This document shows positions 16,802 to 26,538 of a stretch of 64,000 nucleotides of DNA, piece by piece. The notes below the pieces were generated by a model. The model worked only from the letters and a program-made list of their open reading frames with translations. It did no database searches and was not told where the DNA came from. A program made the translations under genes and the position numbers. Positions within the stretch are counted from its first letter, which is position 1, and the number at the start of each line of letters is the position of its first letter. Origin of the DNA: Alistipes communis (GTDB lineage: Bacteria > Bacteroidota > Bacteroidia > Bacteroidales > Rikenellaceae); assembly GCF_006542665.1 (NCBI RefSeq), contig NZ_AP019735.1, positions 744,001 through 808,000 on the forward strand, given 5' to 3'.

Positions 16802-18688
16802 TCAATAGCCCGGGTTCTGCACCAGCTGCGGATTCTTGTTGATCTGGTTCAGCGGAATGGCCAGCCAGTAGCTCTTCGGCGATTCGAACACGCGCACGCG
16901 GCCTCCCTGAGCGGCCTGGATCACCTGATAGAAGTCGTCCTGCGTCTTGGCGTCGCGGTTCCACGAACGCGGCTGCTTGTTCATCACCTCGGGCGCCTCC
17001 TTCCAGCGGCGCAGATCGTGGAAGCGGCGGCCTTCGAACAGGAATTCGATCGAACGCTCCTGATGCAGCACCTTGCGCAGTTTCTGGCCCGAGGGAATAC
17101 CGCCCGCGAGCGCCCACGAATCCTCGAAATCGGGCAGACCGCAACGTCTGCGCACCCGATTGATGTATTCCAGCGACTTGCCGCTCAGCGATCCGTTGTA
17201 CTCGAAATCGGCCTCGGCGTAACTCAGATAGAGCTCCGCCAGCCGCAGATAGGGATAGGCATAGCGGGTGTAGGTATAGGTGTTCAGCGACTTGTCGTAG
17301 TAACTCGTCCGGCTGATCCATTTCTGGCAGACGTATCCCGTGCAGCTCTGATACTCGTCGGTCTCCTTCAACGTGCTGCCGTGCAGTTCGCCGCCGCGCA
17401 GTTTGAGCGTGATGGTCGTACCGTCGATCTCGAACGTTCCGCGGTCGAAGCCGATGCAGGCGTAGAAGCGGGGTTCGCGGTTGCGGTGCAGCAGCGCCGT
17501 GCTGTCGCCCGGCGCGACACGGTAGAGGTCGGCGTCCTTGGTCAGCGGGTCGTCTTCGAGCGGCAGTCCGTTCTTGGTGTAGTACATCTCGACGGCCTCC
17601 ATCGTCGGCACGCACGTCGTCTTCCAGCCTTTCGACATGTCGCCCGCGATCGAACGCGGTCCGCCGTAACGCTGTATGTTCTGAATGCCCGTTTCCGCGC
17701 CTTTGGCCATGATGAACTCCTCGCCGTTCCACAACTGATCGACGAAGGCGCCGTGGTAGTTCTTCACGCCCTGTTCGAATTCATCGAGCGTCGAATCGAT
17801 ATTCGTGTAGAGGTAGTAATTCTGCTTGCCGCCGTTCTGGCCGGTCTTCTCCGAGAGCTGGATCGCCGCCTCGGCGGCATCCATCGCCAGCTTCCATTTC
17901 TCCCTGTCGTAGGTGGTGTTCATCAGCGGCGTACCGTCGGGATTGTTGAATCCCACGTAATCGGGATTGCCGTTGACCAGCGGCGAGGCGGCGTAGAGCA
18001 GCAGGCGCGCCTTGTAGCTGAGCGCCGCCATCTTCGTCGGCATACCCAGTTCGGCCGGCACGACCGTCTCGGGCAGCAGTCCGGCCGCCTTGTCGTAGCA
18101 GTCGGCGATGAACTTCACGCAATCGTCGTAGGGCGTGCGGGGTACGAAAATCTCCTCTTCGGGCGCATCGATCGGGATAAATCGTTTCACCAGAATCACC
18201 GGCCCGTAGTATTCGAGCAGACACTGGTGGTAGTAGCCGATCAGGAACCACGCCTCACCGGCATAACGGTCGGCGTTCTCGGGCGAGATGACCGGCACTT
18301 TATAAACGTTGTCGAGCATGTAGTAGCAGTAACGGATACCCCGGTAGATGTCGTAGTTGGTACCGCCGCTCACGCTGCTCGGCTCCCAGCGGCCGAAATA
18401 GGTGTTGCTCGACGTCTCCTCGTTGTAGAGGAGGCTCTTGCTCGAGAAATAGTAGGTCGTGCCGCGCGCACCCGTTATGAAATCGTCGCCGGCGAACTGG
18501 TCGGGCGACCAGTCGTAGCCGATCAGATTGGGCATGTAGGTCTGCAAGTAGTAGCGGAACTTGTCGGCCTGCTCGGTCGTTTTCCAGATGTCCTCCTCGG
18601 TCGCCTTGCCTTCGGGCACGACGTCGAGATAGTCGCACGAGCAGCACAGCAATGAGGTGAATGCGAGTATGCTGATTATCTTTTTCAT
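16802..18688 (-). CDS. SusD/RagB-family lipoprotein (locus 2)
   Basis: This 628-residue surface lipoprotein (CCSC lipobox, then DYLDVVPEG) has the SusD N-terminal helices (EAWFLIGYYHQCLLEYYGPVILV), a long insertion region and the C-terminal RagB/SusD motif (RSIEFLFEGRRFHDLRRWKEAPEV) ending in NPQLVQNPGY. At 628 residues it is larger than locus 1 SusD (513), suggesting a larger or different ligand. It partners the SusC protein encoded 22 bases upstream. Confidence 0.95.
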   Translation of the reverse strand: MKKIISILAFTSLLCCSCDYLDVVPEGKATEEDIWKTTEQADKFRYYLQTYMPNLIGYDWSPDQFAGDDFITGARGTTYYFSSKSLLYNEETSSNTYFGRWEPSSVSGGTNYDIYRGIRYCYYMLDNVYKVPVISPENADRYAGEAWFLIGYYHQCLLEYYGPVILVKRFIPIDAPEEEIFVPRTPYDDCVKFIADCYDKAAGLLPETVVPAELGMPTKMAALSYKARLLLYAASPLVNGNPDYVGFNNPDGTPLMNTTYDREKWKLAMDAAEAAIQLSEKTGQNGGKQNYYLYTNIDSTLDEFEQGVKNYHGAFVDQLWNGEEFIMAKGAETGIQNIQRYGGPRSIAGDMSKGWKTTCVPTMEAVEMYYTKNGLPLEDDPLTKDADLYRVAPGDSTALLHRNREPRFYACIGFDRGTFEIDGTTITLKLRGGELHGSTLKETDEYQSCTGYVCQKWISRTSYYDKSLNTYTYTRYAYPYLRLAELYLSYAEADFEYNGSLSGKSLEYINRVRRRCGLPDFEDSWALAGGIPSGQKLRKVLHQERSIEFLFEGRRFHDLRRWKEAPEVMNKQPRSWNRDAKTQDDFYQVIQAAQGGRVRVFESPKSYWLAIPLNQINKNPQLVQNPGY

Positions 18689-18710
18689 GATCTGTCGAAT
18701 GGTTGTAGGG

Positions 18711-21700
18711 TTAGAAGGTGAATTGGAAACCGAGGTTGCACGTGCGTTGCAGCGGGTAGCTCAGGCCGTTGCCCGATCCCTTTTCGGGATCCCAATACTT
18801 GAACGGAGAGAAGGTGAGCAGGTTGGTGCCCGACACATAGACGCGCATGAACTTGTAGGTATAGCCGATCTCGGCATTTTTCAGACGCAGCATCCGGCCG
18901 TTGCGCACGTAGAGCGAGTTGGCCTGCGTGTTGTTGGTATTCCACTCGGGCGACAGACGCGGATAACGGGCGTTGGGATCGGGCGCCTCTTCGCGCCAGT
19001 GCTCGTCGGCCATCCACTGCATCAGGCCGCCGCCCGGCGTCGCCTTGGTGCCGAACGGATGGGAGTCGTACATGATGATCGACACCTTGCCCTGTCCCTG
19101 GAAGAAGGCCGAGCAGTCGAAGCCCTTGTATTTGAGCGAAAATCCGAATCCGTAGATGATTTCGGGCACGGTCGGGTTGCCGTACCAGCACTTGTCGTTG
19201 TCGTCGATCACACGGTCGCCGTTGAGGTCTTTGAACTTGATGTCGCCGGGTTTGAGGGGGAACACCGTCGCATAGGCGGCCTGCGAGGGCGACGAGGCGA
19301 TCTCCTCCTCGTCCTGGAACAGTCCTTCGGCGATCAGGCAGTTGATCGAGTTGATCGGATGGCCCACCTTCGAGAGGTAGTCCCATTTGTAGGCGGGTTC
19401 GTCCATCTCGACCACCTCGTTGTGCGCGTAGGTGAACGAACCGCGCAGCGAAAGGATCAGATCCTTCGAGAAGGCCTTGTTGTAGTCGATCGAGATGTCG
19501 ACGCCCCGGTTGTCGACCTTGCCGATATTGGCCCAGGGCGTGATGTTCGACATGCCGAACGACGAGGGAAGCGACGCGCGCTGCATGAAGATGCCCGAAC
19601 GCTTCTCCTTGAACCAGTCGAAGATGATGTTCAGGCTGTCGAACAGGCCGATCTCCACGCCCACGTCGAGTTTGCGGCTCTCCTCCCACGTAGCGTCGGG
19701 ATTGCCGTAGACCGACAAGATGGGTCCGTATTTCCGAATATGGTTCGTGCCGATGTAGACGTCGTACCCCTGATCCATATCGACGGTGGTCAGATAGGGG
19801 AAGCGGTCGGCATACTCCGACGAGATGACGTCGTTGCCGACCAGACCGTACGAAACGCGGAATTTCAGCAGATTCACCTTATCCTTGATGGCGCGCCAGA
19901 AGGGTTCGTTCGAAACGACCCACCCTGCGGCCACCGAGGGGAAGAAGCCGAAGCGCTTGCCCGGCGCGAAGTTCTCCGAGCCGTTGTAGCCGAAATTGGC
20001 CTCCACCAGATAGCGCTTGTCGAATCCGTAGGTGATGCGGCCGGCCAGACCCTGCTGGCGATAGGGCAGCACGGCGTACTCCTCCGAGTCGGAGATGTGC
20101 ATCATGCGCTCCTTCTGGTGGTAGACCAGCGTGGCGCCCACGTCGTGTTTCTCGTTAAAGGTGCGGTTATAGTCCAACTTCACCTGAAAGGCCAGCTCGC
20201 GGTAACCGTCCTTGCCGCGCGAGGTGCCCAGATAGGTTGTGCCCGTGTTGGCCGATTCGCTCACGTAGCTGTAATTGCCCGCATCGTCGATGCTGTAATC
20301 GGTCAGCTTGTACAGGAACGGCGTGAACGAGCGGTAGACGGCCGAATAGACGCGGTTGTAGAAGGTCGCCATTCCCGTCGCGCTCAGGCCCTTGGTGATG
20401 AACCCGAGATCCTGATCTACGGTCAGCGCCGAGGTGAAATGGCCGCGGAACTGGTCGCCGTACCCGCGGCACAGCTGGGCATAGGGATTGGTGAACAGAC
20501 TGCCGTTCCAGGCGTCGGTCACGCCGAAGCGCGTGAAGGTGTCGGACGATTCGCCGGGCAGCGTGGCCGGGAATTCGCTGGGCATGGCCGTCAGCGCATA
20601 CTTGAAGAGGTCGGAGACGTCCTCGATCGGCGCATGGCGGTAGTGCAGCTGGGTGTTCATTTTCAGCGACACGCGCGTCGTCGGCGTGGCGTCGGCCGAG
20701 ACGTTGGCCTGGAAGAGGTACTTCTGCGCGTTGATGTTCGTGTCGTATTTCGAAATATCGGGCTTGCGGACGATGCCGTTCTCGTTATAGGCCGTGGCGT
20801 TGAGGAAATAGTCGAGCTTCTTGGAACCGCCCGTCATGTTGAAGTTGAAATTCTGGTTGAACGAAGCGTCCTTGAAGAGCATGTCGTACCAGTCGACGTT
20901 GGGATAGACATACGGATCGAGCCCCAGCCGCGTACCCATGATCTTCTGGTCGCTGTAACGCGGCGAACGTCCACGCGTGAGACTGGCCTCGTTGTAGGTC
21001 TCCATGAAGGTGACGCCGTCGGCGATTTCGGGCACGCGCGTCGGCGCCGACATGCCGACCTCGGCGCGCAGGTTGATGGTCATCTTCTCCGAGTCGCGGC
21101 CGCTCTTGGTGGTGATGATCATCACGCCGTTGGCGCCGCGCGAGCCGTAGAGGGCCGTGGCCGTGGCGTCTTTCAGCACCGAAAACGATTCGATCGTCTC
21201 GGGCGGGATGTTGTTGAGCATCTGGCTGGTGATCTCCACGCCGTCGAGAATCAGCAGCGGCGACTGTCCCGAACCGAAGGTCGAGATGCCGCGGATCCAG
21301 AAGTTCGCCCCGTCGGCGCCCGGCTCGCCGGTCTTCTGCACGGCGATCACGCCGGCGATCTTACCTGCGAACGAGGTCGAAAGGTTGCTCGACGACACCT
21401 GCAACTCGCTGGGCTTGACCGACTGGACGGCACCCACCAGCGACTCCTTCTTCTGCACGCCGAAGCCGACGACCACGACATCCTCCAATTCGTTCGAGGC
21501 GTCGACGAGCGTCACCAGCTTGAAAAGTTCGCTGTCCTTGACCGCGATCTTCTTCATGTCGTAGCCGAGGAACGAGAAGGTCACCTGCCGTGTCGAGGCC
21601 GGCACGGTAAGCGAATAGTTGCCGTCGATGTCGGTCGTCACGCCGAGCGTCGTCCCCTCGACATAGACGTTGGCCCCCACGATGGGCTGGTTGTCCGACG

Positions 21701-22064
21701 AGGAGATGACCGTACCGGAGAGTGTCACCGAACCGTCCTTCGCCACGGTCGCACCCTGCCGGGGCCGCTGCGAAATGGTCACCAGCTTGTCGTTGATCGT
21801 GTAACGCAGCGATCCGTCCAGTACTTTGTCGAGCACGGTCTGGATCGTTGCATTTTTGAACGAGGCCGTGACGGGTTTGTCGACATCGACCTCTTTGCTT
21901 TCGAAAAGGAACGAGTAGCCGGTCTGCTTTTCGACCTCCTCCAACACCGTTTTCAGGGGAACGCCCCGAAACGACTTGGTAATGACCTGCGCATGGATCG
22001 ACAGGGTCAGCAACAGCCCCGCGACCAATGCGACGATCCGTCTGAATCGTAGATGTAAATGCAT
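18711..22064 (-). CDS. SusC/RagA-family TonB-dependent transporter with STN domain (locus 2)
   Basis: This 1117-residue outer-membrane transporter has a signal peptide (about 1-25), an STN domain (about 28-88), a carboxypeptidase-D-like repeat (about 118-205), a TonB plug from LEDVVVVGFGVQKKESLVG with PLLILDGVEITSQMLNN and SFSVLKDATATALYGSRGANGV, and a barrel ending in NLGFQFTF. The STN domain links it to the FecR/sigma pair encoded next. It is intact, with no homopolymer in its STN-to-plug linker, unlike the locus 3 homologue. Confidence 0.96.
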   Translation of the reverse strand: MHLHLRFRRIVALVAGLLLTLSIHAQVITKSFRGVPLKTVLEEVEKQTGYSFLFESKEVDVDKPVTASFKNATIQTVLDKVLDGSLRYTINDKLVTISQRPRQGATVAKDGSVTLSGTVISSSDNQPIVGANVYVEGTTLGVTTDIDGNYSLTVPASTRQVTFSFLGYDMKKIAVKDSELFKLVTLVDASNELEDVVVVGFGVQKKESLVGAVQSVKPSELQVSSSNLSTSFAGKIAGVIAVQKTGEPGADGANFWIRGISTFGSGQSPLLILDGVEITSQMLNNIPPETIESFSVLKDATATALYGSRGANGVMIITTKSGRDSEKMTINLRAEVGMSAPTRVPEIADGVTFMETYNEASLTRGRSPRYSDQKIMGTRLGLDPYVYPNVDWYDMLFKDASFNQNFNFNMTGGSKKLDYFLNATAYNENGIVRKPDISKYDTNINAQKYLFQANVSADATPTTRVSLKMNTQLHYRHAPIEDVSDLFKYALTAMPSEFPATLPGESSDTFTRFGVTDAWNGSLFTNPYAQLCRGYGDQFRGHFTSALTVDQDLGFITKGLSATGMATFYNRVYSAVYRSFTPFLYKLTDYSIDDAGNYSYVSESANTGTTYLGTSRGKDGYRELAFQVKLDYNRTFNEKHDVGATLVYHQKERMMHISDSEEYAVLPYRQQGLAGRITYGFDKRYLVEANFGYNGSENFAPGKRFGFFPSVAAGWVVSNEPFWRAIKDKVNLLKFRVSYGLVGNDVISSEYADRFPYLTTVDMDQGYDVYIGTNHIRKYGPILSVYGNPDATWEESRKLDVGVEIGLFDSLNIIFDWFKEKRSGIFMQRASLPSSFGMSNITPWANIGKVDNRGVDISIDYNKAFSKDLILSLRGSFTYAHNEVVEMDEPAYKWDYLSKVGHPINSINCLIAEGLFQDEEEIASSPSQAAYATVFPLKPGDIKFKDLNGDRVIDDNDKCWYGNPTVPEIIYGFGFSLKYKGFDCSAFFQGQGKVSIIMYDSHPFGTKATPGGGLMQWMADEHWREEAPDPNARYPRLSPEWNTNNTQANSLYVRNGRMLRLKNAEIGYTYKFMRVYVSGTNLLTFSPFKYWDPEKGSGNGLSYPLQRTCNLGFQFTF

Positions 22065-22124
22065 AAAGTTTAAGGATTAAGGTTAGTTAGTGAATCAGGT
22101 TTCAGTTGGATCGGAGCGGCGGCA

Positions 22125-23084
22125 TCACTGCGGCAGGGCGTCCACCACATAGCGGCAGCCTTCGCACGAGACCGAAATGGGCAGGATGTCGCACAGCGCC
22201 CGCATGACCGATTTGATATTTTGGGCGGACGAGAGCGAGATGCGGAACGTCGTATCGTCGAACCTGCGCGTGCGCAGGTCGATCTCCACGTCGTACTCGC
22301 GGGCCAGCCTCCTGAGCAGCGACGGCAACGTAATGGCGTCGTAACGGATCACCCCGTCGATCCATGCCCGGTACTGCCGCACGTCGACCTGCTCCCGACG
22401 CACGGTCGCTGTCGCACAGTCGTAAGTGACCAGATCGCCCGGCGTCATCGCCTCCTGCTTGTCCTCCGACTCGAAACGCAGCGCCCCTTCCAGCAGCGCA
22501 GCCGTCACGGCGGGATCTTCGGCATAGGCCGAGATGTCGAACTTCGTGCCGAGAACGGTGAACGTACAACCGCGCGCTTCGACACGGAACGGCAGTGCCG
22601 CATGGCGCGCCACCTCGAAATAGGCTTCGCCCGAGAGGGAGACCTCGCGCGAGGTTTCGTTGAAACTCGATCCGTAGCTCAACGCCGATCCCGCATTGAG
22701 CCACACCTGCGTACCGTCGGGCAGCGAGATACGGCTGTGCGTGCCCTGCGGCGCCTCGACCGTAAAAAGCTGTTCGGGCCTTTCTGCCGGAAGGAGATGC
22801 AGCACGAGCGTCGAGACGAGCGCCAGCACCGCGGCCGCAGCCGAGATACGCAGCCACAGACGGCGCAGCGGACGCCGCCGCCGAATCTTCCGCCTCAGCG
22901 AATCGAGCGAATCGAGCACGTCGGCCGGCGGAACATGGTCGCGCTTCCAACAGCTCTCCCACTCCCTCATCTGCGCGAGGCCCTGCGGATTTCCGTTGAG
23001 AAATCCATACAGTTCGCACTCCTCTTCCGCCGTGATCGTCCCCTCGAAAAACCGGAGGGCGATCTCTCTGATCCGTTCGTTCAT
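22125..23084 (-). CDS. FecR-family anti-sigma factor (locus 2)
   Basis: This 319-residue protein has a cytoplasmic N-terminus with a short helical region (about 1-80), one transmembrane helix (about 83-105, ISAAAAVLALVSTLVLHLL), a periplasmic FecR domain (about 120-215, LPDGTQVWLNAGSALSYGSSF and GEAYFEVARHAALPF) and a C-terminal DUF4974 domain (about 240-315). It is expected to inhibit the sigma factor encoded upstream. Unusually, 527 non-coding bases separate it from that sigma gene, so it may have its own promoter. Confidence 0.94.
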   Translation of the reverse strand: MNERIREIALRFFEGTITAEEECELYGFLNGNPQGLAQMREWESCWKRDHVPPADVLDSLDSLRRKIRRRRPLRRLWLRISAAAAVLALVSTLVLHLLPAERPEQLFTVEAPQGTHSRISLPDGTQVWLNAGSALSYGSSFNETSREVSLSGEAYFEVARHAALPFRVEARGCTFTVLGTKFDISAYAEDPAVTAALLEGALRFESEDKQEAMTPGDLVTYDCATATVRREQVDVRQYRAWIDGVIRYDAITLPSLLRRLAREYDVEIDLRTRRFDDTTFRISLSSAQNIKSVMRALCDILPISVSCEGCRYVVDALPQ

Positions 23085-23611
23085 GGCCCGTATTTTCGTT
23101 GCTCGTTCTAAATCTTATAACAACTCAAAGAGCCTTTACCCAACCTGCCTTATCGAAAAAAAACGCTCCTCCGGCATTTCGTCCGCTCGTTCGCGCCGGC
23201 TGCACCTATTTTTATTACGACGCCCGTTCGCCGCCCGTCCCGGCAGTTCCCAATCTTCGCGACCGCACGGCATAAAGAATAAAAAAGAGAAGCCGACGCA
23301 CGCCGGAACGGTCGCGCGAACGACGAGGCACGTACGGAATCCGGACGAGTCCGGTTCGGCACACGCCTCAGCGAAAGCCCTTCGGGATCAAAAGTTCAGG
23401 GGAAAAATCCGCTGTTAGAGCTTCCCCCCCCCGAAAGAAGCTGTGAAATTTTCTGCCGGAAACAGGTCGGGATTCGCGGAGCGCACGCCCGATACGGCAA
23501 GCCGCCGCGGCTGCCGACCGCGACCTGAAAAAATGAAAGCACGACTCCGAACTTCGACCAAAGCAGACGTGAACCCTGCGGGATCGGACGGAGTTCGGCG
23601 ACCGCGCCGCA
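23085..23611. other. 527-base gap between sigma and FecR genes of locus 2
   Basis: No credible gene is present. The gap contains a nine-base C run at 23424-23432. Just before FecR, minus-strand GGGT at 23138-23141 and GTTGTTATAAG at about 23114-23124 could form an ECF-type promoter, and a similar arrangement precedes the locus 3 FecR gene. This is an inference from two sequences only. Confidence 0.45.
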
Positions 23612-24211
23612 TCAGCGGTTCGCGTTCATCATCCACAGCAGAATCAGAATCGTATAGAGGGAATTCTCGCGGCCGAGCATCTCGGAAAAAATCCGGAGCG
23701 CCTTCTGGATATGCTTTTCGACGGCCTGCAACGAAATATGCAGCCGCTCGGCGATCTCCCGGTTCTTCATCCCCTGAAAACGGCTGAGGATGAAAACCTC
23801 GCGGCAGCGCTGAGGAAGCGAATCCGTGATACGCTGGATCTCGCGCTCCAACTCCTGATAAAGATAAGGGTATTCGGCCTCGTTATAGGAAAAACAGAGA
23901 TTATAGAGACGTTCTTCCCCCCCCCTCCGGTCGGGACGTATTCGGGAGATCTGACGGTCGGCATACTCCCTGACGATACGTTTGTGCTTCAAAAAATTCA
24001 GACAGCGATGCCGCATCATGGTGAAGAGCAGCATCGGCGCCTCGTCCTCTTCCAGTTCGGCATAGTCGTCCCACAGTCTCACGAAACAATCCTGCACCAA
24101 GTCCTGCGCTTCGACGGAATCGCCCACGAACCGCAGCGCATAGGCGATCAACCGCGGCTGATAATCGATATACAACCGCTCGAAATTATTCCATATGGCC
24201 CTGTCGTGCAT
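23612..24211 (-). CDS. ECF sigma-70 factor, RpoE/SigW-like (locus 2)
   Basis: This 199-residue ECF sigma factor has region 2 at about 10-85 (YQPRLIAYALRFVGDSVEAQDLVQDCFVRLWDDY, MLLFTMMRHRCLNFLKHKR) and region 4 at about 125-180 (LPQRCREVFILSRFQGMKNREIAERLHISLQAVEKHIQKAL). It should control locus 2. Its inter-domain linker contains a run of nine G in the coding strand (Arg-Gly-Gly), in frame here, at a position equivalent to the tract in the locus 1 sigma factor. The gene has a recognisable housekeeping-type promoter about 60 bases upstream. Confidence 0.94.
   Translation of the reverse strand: MHDRAIWNNFERLYIDYQPRLIAYALRFVGDSVEAQDLVQDCFVRLWDDYAELEEDEAPMLLFTMMRHRCLNFLKHKRIVREYADRQISRIRPDRRGGEERLYNLCFSYNEAEYPYLYQELEREIQRITDSLPQRCREVFILSRFQGMKNREIAERLHISLQAVEKHIQKALRIFSEMLGRENSLYTILILLWMMNANR
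23917..23925. repeat. Nine-base G/C homopolymer inside the locus 2 sigma gene
   Basis: Nine consecutive C residues on the plus strand fall at codons 96-99, between sigma regions 2 and 4. The frame is open with nine; a one-base change would end the protein after region 2. Confidence 0.9.
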
Positions 24212-24270
24212 CCCTAAAACTCTTTAACGCCGGACTGTCGTTCAGACCGAGTTTTTCGCATAAATCTAAA

Positions 24271-24301
24271 CAAAGATAAAATTTTTTCCATTTCCCGCCA
24301 A
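24271..24301 (-). promoter_or_regulatory. Promoter of the locus 2 sigma gene
   Basis: Minus-strand TTGG (24298-24301), a 19-nt spacer and TATCTTTG (24271-24278) fit the Bacteroidales -33/-7 pattern, with a leader of roughly 55 bases. The rest of the 24212-24647 divergent intergenic region shows only this and the plus-strand promoter at 24583. Confidence 0.6.
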
Positions 24302-24582
24302 GCGCCGCTGACAAAAACAGGGCGCCGCCCCGCTGCGGAACCGAACATCCGCACGGTAGGCCCCTTCCGCAGAACACGCGGCATCCCGACCGGATGTCTC
24401 CGACAATCACGACGAAAAGCCGTGTCCCCGAATAGGCGATTCCATCTTTATTTTCCCGTATTCCAACTTCATCTCAACGATTTCATCCCGACAGCATCGC
24501 ATCGTCATTTGCTTCTGCACCCGACTTTTCGTATCTTCGGCTGCGTCTTAGATACTCCGTCTCGGCAATGTTCGAATAAAAT

Positions 24583-24613
24583 TTGACATTGCCCTCGCTT
24601 ATTCGTATTTTTG
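24583..24613 (+). promoter_or_regulatory. Promoter of the DUF6377 regulator gene
   Basis: TTTG at 24583-24586, a 19-nt spacer and TATTTTTG at 24606-24613 match the Bacteroidales housekeeping consensus well. The ATG follows 34 bases after the -7 box. Confidence 0.7.
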
Positions 24614-24647
24614 TCGGAACCCAAACTTCGGAACCCCGAACTCCGCC

Positions 24648-26366
24648 ATGATCCGACCGCACTGCACCCTATCGCTTCTGACGGCCGCATGTCTGTACGG
24701 CCTTCTCGCCGTCTCCTGCTCCCCGACCGTCGACTACGGCTATGCGCCGCAGACGCTCCGCGCCCTGAACGAGCTGGACGAAGCGATGCTCCGCGGCGGG
24801 GAGTACGACGCCGGACGGCAGCGGCGCATCGCGTCGCTCCGTCGCAACCTGACGGCCGCACGCAGCGACGAAGAGCGCGTTCGGGCACTGCTCGACCTGC
24901 AACAGGTCTTCGTCACCTACGAACTCGACTCGGCCGCCCGTTTCGTCGACAGCCTCTACGCATTCGCCCGCAGCAGGGAATCGCACAACTTCGAACGGAT
25001 CGCCGCACTGGCCGAGACCGACGTCCTGATGGGACGCGGACTGACCGACCAGGCCGAGACGCTCTTCCGGCAGATCGATACGGCCGGAATGACGACGCTC
25101 GAATACCGGAACTGGTATGCGCGGTACAATGCGATCGTATGGCGGCGGCAGGCCGAAGCCACCGATCCCGGCGAACACCGGGCATGGCTCGATTCGTTGC
25201 GCCGCATCCGGCACATCCGCATCGGCGTCGAATCCCTTCCTGCATTCACCCGCATTCGGGAACGGGCGCTCGAACTGGCCGACAACGGCCGCTACGACGA
25301 AGCTTATGCCGAGCTGGAACCCCTCCGGCACAAGGAACTCGCCCCCTGGAACACGGCGGTGCTCTATTACGACATGGGGCAGATCGCCGAACAGGCAGGA
25401 CAGGAAGAGCGCGCCGTCGAGTACTACACGCGCTCGGCCATCGCCGACCTGCAAGCCGGAACGCGCTCCTACTTCTCGCTCTACAACCTCGCGCTGCGGC
25501 TCTTCGAGCGCAACGACCTCGAACGCGCCTCGCGCTACATGCAGCGCACGCTCGACGATGCGCTCGCCTGCAAATCGGGCGCCCGCATCCCCCTCACTTC
25601 GTCGGCCGCCACGGCGATCAACCGCGCCGTGGTCAACGACCTGGCCGTGCGCAACCGGTTGCGGCTGTGGACGACGGCCGTCACGTCGCTGCTGCTGGTC
25701 ACCTTCGCCGCAGCCTTCGCCAACGCACTCCGCCAGCGGCGGCGGTTGCAGCACAGCCGGCGGCAATTGGCCCTCACCAATGCCGAACTCCGTGAAAAGA
25801 ACCGGCAGCTGACGCGCATGAGCGACCGGGTGCGCGACATCAACGCCGCGCTGGTCGACTCCAACCGCATCAAGGATCGTTACGTGTGCCAGTACGTCGA
25901 CCTCTCCGTCTACTATATCTCGCGGCTGGACGACCTGCGGCGCATGATCTGCCGCCAGGCCAAAACCGAAAGTCCCGAAGCGCTGATCCGCCGGCTGAGC
26001 CTGCCCCAAAACAGCCTGCGGCAGGAGTTCGCCGAATTCTACCGCCGCTTCGACGCCTCGTTCCTCGAAATCTTCCCCCGCTTCATCGAACAGGTCGACG
26101 CACTGCTGCTTCCCGAAGCGCGGATCGAACCCCGTTCGCCGCGCTCCCTCACCACCGAACTGCGCATCCTCGCCGCAATCCGCCTGGGCATCACCGACAG
26201 CGGCCGTATCGCCCGCTTCCTGAACTGCGCGCCGACGACCGTCTATACCTACCGCACCAAACTCCGCAACATGGCCCTCGACAGGGAGGGATTCGAGGAG
26301 CGAATCCGCCGGATCGGGCTGTTCGATGCCGAAGAGCATCTATATAAGACGGACAACGAAAAATAG
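24648..26366 (+). CDS. DUF6377 membrane-anchored transcriptional regulator
   Basis: This 572-residue protein has a signal segment with a possible lipobox (LLAVSC), a periplasmic helical TPR-like region (about 40-330, with ELEPLRHKELAPWNTAVLYYDMGQIAEQAGQEERAVEYYT), one transmembrane helix (about 345-362), a coiled coil rich in Arg and Leu (about 362-405), the DUF6377 core, and a C-terminal LuxR-like helix-turn-helix (about 510-545, LGITDSGRIARFLNCAPTTVYTYRTKLRN). The layout suggests a periplasmic sensor that acts directly on DNA from the membrane. It lies immediately upstream of the DUF1080/Gfo-Idh genes on the same strand, which are its likely targets. Confidence 0.85.
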   Translation: MIRPHCTLSLLTAACLYGLLAVSCSPTVDYGYAPQTLRALNELDEAMLRGGEYDAGRQRRIASLRRNLTAARSDEERVRALLDLQQVFVTYELDSAARFVDSLYAFARSRESHNFERIAALAETDVLMGRGLTDQAETLFRQIDTAGMTTLEYRNWYARYNAIVWRRQAEATDPGEHRAWLDSLRRIRHIRIGVESLPAFTRIRERALELADNGRYDEAYAELEPLRHKELAPWNTAVLYYDMGQIAEQAGQEERAVEYYTRSAIADLQAGTRSYFSLYNLALRLFERNDLERASRYMQRTLDDALACKSGARIPLTSSAATAINRAVVNDLAVRNRLRLWTTAVTSLLLVTFAAAFANALRQRRRLQHSRRQLALTNAELREKNRQLTRMSDRVRDINAALVDSNRIKDRYVCQYVDLSVYYISRLDDLRRMICRQAKTESPEALIRRLSLPQNSLRQEFAEFYRRFDASFLEIFPRFIEQVDALLLPEARIEPRSPRSLTTELRILAAIRLGITDSGRIARFLNCAPTTVYTYRTKLRNMALDREGFEERIRRIGLFDAEEHLYKTDNEK

Positions 26367-26450
26367 TCAATCCGCTTTTTATCAGCATATTCACAGAAAT
26401 ATCAGTCTATATTTCTCCCCCGAAAGGGAAGAGAATCCGAAAGAATTGCC

Positions 26451-26458
26451 TAATTTTG
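26451..26458 (+). promoter_or_regulatory. Possible -7 box before the DUF1080/Gfo-Idh operon
   Basis: TAATTTTG fits TAnnTTTG and lies 81 bases before the ATG at 26539. No TTTG is found at the -33 distance, which would fit an activator-dependent promoter, for example one controlled by the adjacent DUF6377 regulator. Confidence 0.3.
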
Positions 26459-26538
26459 AATTCGAAGCCGCACCGAATCCTTCCGACCAGGATCCGGCCG
26501 GCGCCCCGACCGAGAAACCTTTATAACTATTCGTAACC

